Positions 20,842-31,800 of a stretch of DNA of 64,000 bases are shown here, one piece after another. Under the pieces are notes generated by a model. That model ran no database searches and was not told the DNA's origin. It was given only the letters and a program-made list of their open reading frames with translations. Each line of letters opens with the position of its first letter. Within the stretch, counting starts at the first letter, position 1. The stretch comes from Tenebrio molitor (lineage: Eukaryota > Arthropoda > Insecta > Coleoptera > Tenebrionidae): assembly GCF_963966145.1 (NCBI RefSeq), contig NC_091050.1:1860001-1924000 (forward strand), read 5' to 3'. The position numbers were made by a program, and so were the translations under genes.

Positions 20842-23800
20842 GTCTTGCAGGTGGGCACTTTCCGTCGGCGTTTTGTTAACAATTCAGCGCATCCACCGGA
20901 CTCTGTTCCGTTTCGAGATTGGATTTATTTACATTTTTCCGTGTGTAATGAAGACTGTCACGAGATTTCTAATGAAATTTAACAGCGCCTCATTCTCGTG
21001 ACGTAAGTTCTACCTAGTTTGACCTTGTGAAGGTAAACACACAGCGGAATTTTACATCGACTCCGACAAATCTCCGAAGAAACATCACAATGTTTCGTAA
21101 AAAACAGGAATCGACGGAGAAAGTTGGCCATTTCGGAATGCCGTCGGGGTATAACAACATTTACTTCTGGGGAATGTGGACCAGTTCGTAATGCAGGAGG
21201 TGAATTGGCCAATTACGTAAGGCGAAGGTGCTGAAGAGCGAAAAGAGGTGCTGCCGAAACAGGTACCGAAAGGTGAGAGAAAAGGATTCGGCTGATTTGT
21301 GTTAAAAGGCTAAAAGGGGAAAGTGAAGAGGTGGACGAGCAGTTTTGGTCTGTCTAAAAAGTACATTTGGAAGTTGTTTGTTTGTGTAAAAATGGTACAT
21401 GTGTGTTGATCAAATTTATCGTGAATTTCGAGAAAGTAGGAAAATCCAAAAAAATCTAAGAGAAATTTGTGTGAACAAACAAATCTCTTTTGCTTTTGGT
21501 TATCGGTGAAAGAACATAAAATACAAACATAAATATAAAAATAGTATAAGTATTGTCGTCCAGCTTCTGTTTTAGGTTAAACATAATTTAAAACAATTGC
21601 CGACGATGTTTTAATTGCTTTGTCATCATCAAATTATTTATCCTGTTCAAGTCTGATCAGTCACTGAATACTGATTAGCTCAATATCCGTCAGGATGACT
21701 TATCAAAGCTCTTGTAAGGCTTGTTGAGTCAGAAGTATCCGCAAAGCATTGAGTATATACTCTTAAATTAATTATGAATATATTGTGGCGGCCTCTGGTC
21801 AAGAAACCGCGACACCAGAAACTTCCGTCGTTGACCACTGTGACAATTTACTAATTTAGAAGCTTCGGCTGTCGCTTGTTATTGGCGAATTTTTTGTGAA
21901 GACCACCAAAAGAACCCGAAGTGGAAAAAACACAAACTCTCCTCTCTTCCTCGCATCACACAGTTCGGACTGTGCCCTTTTGTTCTTTTCGCAAGTAGTG
22001 GGGAGCAAAACCAAAAAGCCACCATATTGATCAAACGTGATCACGTGTGTGATGTCACCCTCACCACGTGGTGCACGTGAGCCAACTATAGTGCCTACAA
22101 TACATACTTCATACGATAAAAAAATTAATTCAGTAGAGGATTTTGTCATTTATCTTTGTTCTTGTTGTTTTTCTTCATTTATAAGTGACTACCTTTTTGA
22201 TTTTTTTCTCATTTGTTTTTGATTTTATATGGTTTTATTCAGTACCATTCCTAAATTATTCTTACTTCCTTCCTTTCTTTCCAACAGTAGAAGATTTTAT
22301 GTTATCAAAAAAAGAAGAGAAAATGCCATTAATGCAGATGGACAGAAATGGTCTGAGAAGTAATCCTTGCGGAACACCAAATAACAGAGCAATTTCTTCC
22401 GTCTCGTATCTATTGCAGAATGCAAATTATTTTCTCTTCTCGACTTCTTGAATGATTTGCTACGCTGGACAGAACTTGGGCAGTACTACGTAACGTACGT
22501 CGCATTGATTCAGAGGCAAAATACAATGAGTTAAAAAGTAAATTTAATCTTGTTGTTTAGAACATTTTCCCGTTCAAGCGTCTTAGGCTCGACGTTTAGC
22601 AAACTCTAAGGAAGTGAATTATTCAGAGCAAGCGGAAGTGTTGAAAGAAAAAGCGATAGCGGAAGACAAACAGAAGTACAGCCGAGGTAGCAGGTAATGC
22701 GAGGAAAGCCATCGAAGTAACTCCATCCACGTGCATTTAAAGACTTGGTGTCATTAAGCAAATAAAGAAATAACTTTAGACATAATTTTTTTTGTTCATG
22801 ATCTTTTTTTTTATCGCGTGGTAGTTATGCAACAGTCATTTAGAATAGTAGTGTTGTTAACTGACTATTCCTTATCCTTACGTGATTCTGTCGAAAAAAA
22901 TGTAGGAAGGAAAACAATATGCGTCGGTCCACAATAGCTACCGGCATTTATTCAAATAATGGAGTAACCTTTTTACTCCCCAAATCTAGACCCCAGTGAT
23001 TACTGCCTATTTCAACAACATATTTTGCGGGTGTTGAAACAGTGATGGCGAAGTAAATAAGTGAACTGAGGTGTATCAATGTCTTTGGTTACTCTTAAAA
23101 TACATTTCTTTGAATTTTCCTAATCCTTTATTTTTCTCAGCCGCAATAAACGATCGTTGGATTTTTGAAATGATATATTTTCAGTTACAAAATATAAAAA
23201 TTATCTTAAATTCATCTGCCATAAGGATTATTTACTGTATTTATTATATTTTTTTGTTTGACAGTGTCAGAATTTGAGAATTTTCTCCTATGTGAACGGA
23301 TTTTGATAAATGTCACAACTTGTCAAAACGAAATGTCAACGTAATTTTAAAGGTTTTAAGCGATTTGGAGCCTTTAAGGAGCTCGTCGAACAAAAAAAAA
23401 CGTTGTATTCAACTCGTTCGTGTGTAAATTGGGCCTTTTTTGGCACTCGTGGGCCTTTAAAATGCTCGTTTCACTCGCGTTTTAAAATGGCCCACGCGTG
23501 CCAAAAAAGGCCCGATTTACACACAAACTCGTCAAATAAACTACTATTAACAGCCTTCTATATTTTAACCGTGCTCTAATAATCTATTTATTCTTACATG
23601 TCTCCTTTTTTGGAAAAACATCCTTATTCAAAATTATTGAAGACTGATAAAAAAACAGAAGGAGACCAGTTATAATGTAATCATAATTTATATTTCAGTT
23701 TGGTACTTACGAAGAGTCTTTTTCCATGTCTTTTGACGTATTTACCAAACCGAAACGGCACTCATGAAACGAAATTCGCACTTTTTATGACAGTTTCATT

Positions 23801-24920
23801 AAAATGCAAATGCCCAGTTTAACCATATTAATATTCGCAGATGGTATCTCTCTGATGAATTTTATCAATGATAAAATGAACACGACCACGGTTGATACGT
23901 TTTTCTTAAATAAATATTAATTAATGAAATGAAATTTCTTTTTTCAATGTGGAAATAATTTTACTAATTTTAGAAAGTTTTTCTAAAGTCTTCGTCAGTT
24001 GAGAAAAAATGTAGTAAGTGTTTTTCTTATGGAAATTAAATAAGAAAAGTATCTGTCACTTTTATGTGAAAATATTACAAAAATTTAAATTTAATTGTTT
24101 AGTAACTTTTAGTTTGGGTTGTTGGTTGCTTTAAGTTGGCAACGGTCAAAACGAAAAATTCAAGTCGAAAGAAGAACTTGAAACGGTGTGATTGCGTGTG
24201 CTTAAAATTGTGCTTGTTTGAGTATTTACAAAATGTCAGTTATTAATAGTAAGATAGATTCAGTTCTGTCAAGTGCGAATCAATAACTGCAACTAGAAAG
24301 ACGAAATTTTTAACGTTGTGATGTCTATTGAGATTGAGAGTAGTGCGCCCCATAGTTATTTACTTCGCATTGGAGGCGTTCAAGTGTTCAAGTCTAGGCT
24401 TCCGATTCAGCTTCAAGTAAATACACTCATTTTTAACTTATTTTATTATATAACATTTTGTTTTATTTAAATCTTAAGCTTAACAATGTTTGAGGTTTTA
24501 CAATAAGTGTGATGTGCACTTCTAGTTCACTCACAGCACTCAAGGCCCATAAAAAAATAGATTGTGTAACAAATAAAGAAAAGTGTTGTATCACTTTTCC
24601 TGACATGTTATTTTTTCATGTACTTGATAAAAAATATCAAATCTTTAATATAAAAATTAAGTATGTATTCGATAATAATTTTGGTAAGTGTAATGTTTAC
24701 TATGGCAACCAGTTAACAACTAAAAACCATAACAACACAAAGCCGAAAATGTTGAAAAAATGAATGTTGAGACAAATCTCAGTGTAATTTGAGAAGCTGC
24801 AGAAGTTGTTTCAAATTTACTTTAATTAAAATTCAAGGGCAAGTTTGACAAGTGTTAGAAATTTGTAATTTTTCTTTAGTGTTTTCTTTTAAGTACACGA
24901 AAAAATGTATTATGTCTTAC
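20842..24920. other. Gene-poor stretch
   Basis: Contains dispersed-repeat copy B (23256-23548) and scattered short open frames. A possible plus-strand exon at 24321-24416, ending CAA|GTAAAT, and an AT-rich frame at 24509-24763 were noted, but no consistent gene could be assembled from them. Nothing else is supportable. Confidence 0.4.
23256..23548 (+). repeat. Dispersed repeat, copy B
   Basis: A full-length copy of the family at 16589 and 46245. The inner part is a large hairpin: GTGTGTAAATTGGGCC pairs with GGCCCGATTTACACAC around a TTTAAAATGCTCG...CGCGTTTTAAA core. Confidence 0.88.
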
Positions 24921-24921
24921 A

Positions 24922-25501
24922 TTATTTTGTCTGTTTGATAACCCCAATGTGTCTCAAATACCGTACAATAAACGGCGTCGCCGTCAGCGTTACCATTATC
25001 CTCGCTGGGGCGAAAAGCTTATGGACGGCGTAGGCGACAGCGAAAGTCCCCGCACCCGTTGCAATTTTACTTGCAGTCTCACCACTAATCCCCATCAATA
25101 GCATATATTTCTCGACCTCCAAACCACTAAAAAAAATAATTACTTAAAATCCTTCCTTTTAAGTTGCCTAAAAACCTCGATACTAAAACATAGGAGATGC
25201 CTAATGACATTAACGAAATGCCTACGTGGAAAACTATAACCGTCGAGCCATATTGAGCCACTGCTTGTTTCAGTTTTTGCTGCAAAGTTGGCGATTTTTG
25301 GGACGGCGTGGGTTCATTCTTGTCGGTTTCTTGTTCAGTTTTTGTCGTTTTAAAACGTTTCATTACGTAATTAGAGAGCTGTGGAGTGTGTAAAGGGCGG
25401 TTCGTGTAATTTGGTTTCTGGCAAGATATGTGTCGGGTGAGCAACCATAAGTTTTTCTTAGCATTGATTTTACAAACATTTCTCACTACAAATGTTGCCA
25501 T
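24922..25501 (-). CDS. FAM210 (DUF1279) family mitochondrial membrane protein
   Basis: Exon 1 is 25501-25176 and exon 2 is 25126-24922, giving 176 residues. The N-terminus is basic with few acidic residues, like a mitochondrial presequence. A Gln/Lys-rich helix (QQKLKQAVAQYG) precedes the DUF1279 domain, which has two membrane segments: one through GISYVLVS, and one through TFAVAYAVHKLFAPARIM and TLTATP. Family members act at the mitochondrial inner membrane in organelle protein synthesis or erythroid metabolism (established for mammals). The 51-base intron is needed to restore VSSGLEVEKY; its donor is a weak GTTTTT. Without splicing, the frame stops after 124 residues, which would lose the second membrane segment. 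Confidence 0.88.
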
Positions 25502-25842
25502 TTTTATCCAGAAAGTAGCGACGGTGCATGTAATAAAATAAACCGTGTGAGATAGTACTGATACATCACTTTTACTAGAGTGGAGCTTAATCTAACCTAA
25601 AAATTGGAATGTCATCGTGACAAGTGACTGTAAACAACACAAATGTCAGTGGAGTGGGTACCAGTGGCGTAACACTGAGGAATTTTAAAGTTTACCAACA
25701 CATTGATAATAATTTTCAACAAATTTCTTTATTCACGTATTCGTTATTTTCACCATTCTCACCGTTTATTCTTGGTTTCTGCGTTAATTCGTTACATTTT
25801 TATTTTTATCAAGTATCTGACTGAAAGTTGATGTCGCAAATA

Positions 25843-25848
25843 TTTATT
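25843..25848 (-). terminator. Poly(A) signal AATAAA of the proximal CYP4 gene
   Basis: The minus strand reads AATAAA 35 bases after the stop codon at 25883. Confidence 0.7.
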
Positions 25849-25882
25849 TTTCAACTAGGAAAAAGAGTAACAAACACAAATT

Positions 25883-27827
25883 TTAAATTCTCTTCTTGAG
25901 GCCTACTTTGATCCCATTCGCCGACCTAAGAACAGTTTCCACAGATAAAATCAATTCGTGTCGGGGCACGGCGGGTGTTAGTTCAAAATGGCGGATCACT
26001 TTCGAAATGACACTTTTCATTTCCAACATGGCGAATTTTTGCCCTGGAAAATACCCTTCCAATTGTCAAAACAAACTTTGCCACGGACTCACCGATGCAA
26101 TTTCTCGGTCCAGCACTGAAAGGGATGTAGGCAAAAGGTAAAGAACCATTTAAGTTGTCGAATCTGTCCGGGTCGAATTTTTCCGGTTCTGGAAAATATT
26201 CCGGGTTCCTGTGCAGGCCGTAAATGTACAATCCGACATTTGTATCTTTGGGAATCACTTGACCTTCTGTGTCAAACAAAATAAGAAAGTGAGTGGGTGT
26301 TGTGAGTGACTGTCTCACCGAATAAGAAGTCTTCTTGTGTGTATCTTCCAATCACGGGAACAGAAGGGTACAGTCGTAGAGTTTCTTTTATCACCAATTC
26401 CAAGTACTTCATATCCTGTAACTCTTGGTAGGCTATGGTGGGATCTTTTTCATCTCCAAACAAATCTCTTTGTTCTTCTAAGACCTTTTTCTGAATCATA
26501 AAAATATGTAGAAGATATATTTAGTTGCGTTTTATCTGCATACCTGTATCTTGGGGTGGTTGGCTAAAGCATACAGTGCAAAACAAATGGCGGAAGCGGT
26601 AGTGTCGTGGCCCTAAAATTAAATAGGTATTTTTAACTAAACTGAAACAGATTTATCAAGTACCTCAAACATAAACGTATCGACTTCTTCCCGGATTTCT
26701 TCGTCACTCAGCAAGTTTTGGTCTTGGGAAAATTTCAACAATAAATCTAGAAACGCGGATTTTTTGTCATCACTTCTACCCTTTTTCGTCTGCTTTTTGG
26801 ACGTAATAACACTCGTGGTAAATTCGTGCAAAATATGCAACACTTTCTTCTGAATGTAGTAATCTTTCGTCATCCAATATGTGATGCGGAACAGTTTTAT
26901 AGGCGATAAACACCTGTCGATCACAATTCGACACATTTCCTTAACACAGTGGACGTATTCGTTGTTGTCACCTTTTTGCGCATTAATTTTTGTACCCATC
27001 GCGGTTTCTGTGTAAATTATTCTATTACCATTCTCACCTACCTAATTGTTTTCCATTTCGACAGTTTTCGTGTCGAATGAATCAAGCTACGATGACGCTT
27101 TCCGAAATCTAAGCTCATTCGACATCGTCGTCGACTGCGCGAACAGAAACTTACCGCAGATAGTGTCGAGGGTGCACAGTGCAACCAGAGGGTGCAAATC
27201 GACACTAGATGACTCTTCATATTTTCGTAAATTGTCAATCAAAACGTTACCGACTGATTGAAAAATGCCTACAAATTGCTTCAGAATTTCGAAGTGAAAA
27301 GCGGGTGTCAAGATTTTCCTGTGTTGTTTCCAGTATGCTCCTATAATTTGCAACATTTTAGTTTGGAAAAATGTCGAATCGATTTCGTACCGTCGCTCAG
27401 TAATAATCCGTTTCCCAACCATGGGCGTACATAACTATAATTTAGAGATTTCATCAAATTTTTATTACTGCTCAAGATGAGTTCAATGAGTTTGTAATCG
27501 ATCGTTAAAAGTGATATGTAAAAGGATCCAAGTCTTATTTTCACAGTGCTTCCATACTCAGTGGTGAACTTTGTAAATGTGTGCAATAGGTCTGGAAGAC
27601 AAATTTACAACAAATAGTTTATTAGTAATTCATGTTTTTTTACTTGTGGTAGAGCTGATTTCTAGGCCGTGTCCAACAAGAAACTTGGCTGGTGGTTCGG
27701 GAAATTGTTTCAAACGAGTTTTCTTCTTTTCTTCTAGCAGAAAATATAGAGAAATTATTACGACTATTAGTAAAAATAGAATCATTATCGCAGCTCGATT
27801 GATAAACAGACAACACTCAAATGACAA
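25883..27827 (-). CDS. CYP4: Cytochrome P450, CYP4 family (copy 1)
   Basis: Eight exons: 27827-27644, 27591-27391, 27340-27155, 27007-26664, 26612-26544, 26490-26319, 26266-26093, 26043-25883. They join in frame to 496 residues, normal for CYP4. It should be an ER-anchored haem monooxygenase; CYP4 enzymes oxidise fatty acids, hormones and xenobiotics. An N-terminal membrane anchor (MILFLLIVVIISLYFLL) is followed by a proline-rich hinge. The CYP4 I-helix signature EVDTFMFEGHDTTA spans exons 4-5. ExxR is KETLR (about 364-367), and the haem loop is PFSAGPRNCIG with Cys near 442. All key residues are present. Exons 3, 5, 6, 7 and 8 match the upstream copy in length, so the two are tandem duplicates. 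The exact start (Met1 or Met15) is uncertain. Confidence 0.95.
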
Positions 27828-28103
27828 CAGTAAATACAGTTGCAGATAATTTTAAATAGAGCTACAGTTAAAAATACTTGGATCTTATCCCACTCTATAA
27901 TTAGAAATGTTTGCGAAATAAAAGACGTAGATGTATGGAATATTTATTTATCATTTACTTTGAGGAATATGAAAGGTAAGAAATCTTAACACATCAGAGT
28001 CTTTAATCACTTTATTTAGGTAAAAAATCTATAATATTCGTTATAGCCGTTTAGCTGTAATAGTTATTTTCATATGAATAGCGCTGTCAGATCACTTTTT
28101 AGG

Positions 28104-28170
28104 TATGAGGCCGAAATTTGAAGCACGAGGCGTTAGCCGAGTGTTGCAAAACAGGCCGAATACCTGAAAA
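28104..28170. repeat. Foldback with CGAGGCGTTAGCCGAG centre
   Basis: AGGTATGAGGCCG...TTTGAAGCA pairs imperfectly with TGTTGCAAAACAGGCCGAATACCT. It lies between the two CYP4 genes. Confidence 0.55.
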
Positions 28171-28854
28171 CTCACAGCGCACGAATATTGAATAACATTT
28201 TTCGTGTTCGTTTGGGCAAAGTCTTAAAAAACATTATGTGCAATTATTATTACCTGAAACTTTTTTTTGAGGAGACATTTCAACTAGGTTTTTACCCGTG
28301 CAATGACAATATCCTACGCAAGACATTTTTTTTACAGATGCACCACTCATATTTACAAGATAAGGATTAACTTTTGCTTTGAAAAAATTGGGTATAACTA
28401 TACTATGGTAGCTTTTTGTATCCACATCTCCTTAAGATGGCCAGATCTTAAAAAGTGGACAAGTTGAAATCAGTATCTTTAGAGTCAAGGATACATTTAT
28501 TTGTGACAGTTTTATCGCAGATAAAATGTGAACCAAGATCCTACTCTCTGCTTGCTTTAATTTAAAATTAAGAAATTTTCCACTTGTCACAAATTGAAGT
28601 GTTTATGCGTTAAATATTTCACTTAGTTGTAATGATATAAACATTTTTATATGAATTTCACTTCCCGCTTCTTTTGCTGCAATTTATAAAGAATTTTTTA
28701 ATAAGGAACAAATTTGGTAACTTTTTTGTATTTATACTTCTCTTGTTCAGTGACAAATATTGTGTATTAATTATTCAACCTTCAACATACAATTTTTTTT
28801 GCAAATCAAAGATCATTTGAGCCGTTACTTAATATACTCGTAATTATTATCTAG

Positions 28855-31800
28855 TTAAACCCGTCTCTTTAGTCCAACTTTGACACCACTTAAAGATTTC
28901 AAAACTGTCTCTGCAGCCAACTCTAAACTGTGCCGCGGAATCGCAGCGTGTACTTCAAAATGTCTGACGATTTTCGAAATGACACTCTTCATTTCCAACA
29001 TGGCGAATTTTTGACCTGAAAATTTCCAAAATCGCTTTATCGTACGTGGGACAAGTTAAGAACGTACCGATACAATTTCTTGACCCTGTACTGAACGGTA
29101 AATAAGCATGAGAAAGCGAACCGTCCACTTGTGCAAATCTCTCCGGATCGAAGGTTTCGGGATCCGGGAAATACTCCGGGTTCCTGTGCAGGCCGTAAAT
29201 GAAAACTGCGATGTTGGTGTATTTGGGGATCGTTACTCCATCTAAAATGGTTAAAACATGAGTATACAATTTAAAAAATTTCGAATTTGTACTACCAAAT
29301 TCCATGTCTTCAGTTGTTAGTCTTCCGACGATCGGAACTGGAGGGTAGAGACGCATGGTCTCTTTAATGACGAGTTCCAAGTACTTCATGTTTTGTAATT
29401 CGTCGTAAGTTATTTCTGGATTTTTGTCGTTTCCGAATAATTCGTTTTGTTCTTGGACCACTTTTTCCTAAATTGTAATTGTAAGTTATGCAACCAATAA
29501 CACACACTTAGTTTAAAACATTTCGTTCGTTTCTCGATAACAGTTTGTGTGCACATCTTGGTATAAGCTGAAGAACGTGAATAGATAAAAACCAAGCTTC
29601 ATCAACAAAAGTAATGTCTTCCACATCATGGATCATTAGTAAATTGTTGTATGAATGAATATTTGTAAGAAAGTAAATGTAAATTTTTGTTTAGAATATA
29701 AAATAAAGGATCTTTTTGTACTTCTTGCACTGACCTGAACCTCAGGGTACGCGGCTAAGCAGTACAAGGTGAAGCAAATCCCCGAAGCCGTCGTGTCGTG
29801 ACCCTTCAATCAAACTTCAGCACAGAACTGTTGGAACTTTTCTACTTACTGCAAACATAAAAGTGTCGACTTCTTCGCGAATATTCTGGTAGCTGAGTAA
29901 CTGTCCCTCATCCGAAAATTTCAACAACAAATCCAACAGTGCCATTTTTTTACCTTCTTGCTCACCATCTACACTCTTGTTGGTCTTTCTGGTGTTTATA
30001 ACGTTTAACGTTAAACCATGTAAAACTTTCAAAAGCTTCTCTTGAAGTCGATAATCCGCCGTCAAGGCGAAGAGCCCATCGAGTACTTTTATTACAGAGA
30101 GACATCTGTCGGTGGTAATTCGACACATTTCTCGTACGCCGTTGACATACTCTGCATTCTCTCCGTTTTGGGCGTTGATTTTCGTTCCCATTGCAGTCTC
30201 TGCATGAATTTCCGTGTACTTTTATTTAACTTGAAACTTTTAAAGCGTGCTTTAACTATAATGTCATCTGTCAGCGTCCGAATTAAGCTCAGACAACATT
30301 TTGACCGGTCATGACACACTTTTTGCCACTTACCGCAGATGATGTCAAGGGTGCAAAGAGTAACGAGAGGGTACAAATTTACACTGGACGATCCGTCATG
30401 TTTTACCAACTTGTCAACGAGGACATCTCCCACTGACTCAAAAACGCCGACGAATTTCTTCAGAATTTCCAAATGAAAAGCCGGGGTTATGATCTTTCTG
30501 TTGCGTTTCCACTTGTCACCTGAAACGTCGACGTCTGAGTGATAGTTTTTTTTTAATTATTGCCGTTTTACCGTCGCTCAGGAGTAGGCTGCTGGAGCCC
30601 AGCCACGGTAGAAGGAATGTGTAGTTTTCTGATTTTTTTAAGTTGCTCTTGTTCAAGATGAATTCGGTGAATTTGTTGTCGGCGGTCACCAGTCCGACGA
30701 CTAGCCCCACACGCACTCGTACAGTGGGTGCATGGGCGGTGAATTTTGAAAATGCGTTCAATATATCTGAGATAAAAAAATTGTTTCCTTATTTATACAA
30801 AGCGATCAAGAAGAAAACAAATCAGAGCAGGCGTTGCAACTGATCGGTCATGTCGTAGCGGAATTCTATGCAAATAAGCGTTCAATGCATAGGCGTGGTC
30901 TCAAACGGTACTTGATACAAAATCACAGGTACCTCATTAATTGTAGACGTTGGAATTATAATTGTGCATTTTATTATTATTTTCAAATAATGGAGGACAT
31001 TTATAAAATAAACGAGCAACATTTTACATTCGTAAGAGTGGGTAATTTATTAGCTTTATTGCCATACGCGACGCCACTGGTAAGCAGATTTTTCGCGGAA
31101 ATGTCAAAGAAACGTCAAAACAGACGTTTACTGTAATTGTAAGCAAAACTATCCCAGTATAAGTGGTAAAATGGGTTTAACCATTGAAGAGAAAACATTT
31201 TTATTAGAATATTACTTTGAAACGGGACCAATAAAACAAAAGATGAGATGGCTCCCTTGATTTGTTTTCTTTTTGATCATCTTGTACTATAGCGGCCAAA
31301 AAATTGTAGCGGTCACTATCTTGACATTCACGTAAAGTGTAAATAAACCTTTAGGAACTGTTACCCCACTTTCGCTTCTTGTCATTTTGAGATGGATATT
31401 GTTATTCTGCCAATCAATTTAAACTCAGATATTCTAAAAATCCGACATGAATGAACGAAATTAGAGCAGTCGTACATACAGGGTGTCTCAAAATTCGCGA
31501 ATTCCGAATTCAGAGCGTGGTAGGGAAGGACCCAGTGGAGCTGGAAAAATAAACTAGGCAAAAATGAATAGGGAATTTTTCCTTTTTTGAATTTTTTCTA
31601 ACTACAGTTTAAAATTTGTAATGAAATGTAATGTTTCAAGTACCTGTAACATTTCAAATGTATCTACTATGTAAGAATACGTGGGAGGATTGGGGCAATT
31701 ATTTTGCTTTCCAAGAAAAATTGTGGAATTCCCTATTCATTTTTGCCTAGTTTACTTAGAAAAAAAAAAGTCGCTCTTCCTGGAGAAGATATAAGCACTT

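Noticed and set aside
21856..22149. 97-residue minus-strand frame
   Set aside because: Mixed composition without domains; no supporting signals.
24321..24763. Two-exon plus-strand gene (ATG 24321, donor CAA|GTAAAT, frame at 24509)
   Set aside because: The available acceptors do not join the two frames in phase and lead to quick stops; the second part is AT-rich.
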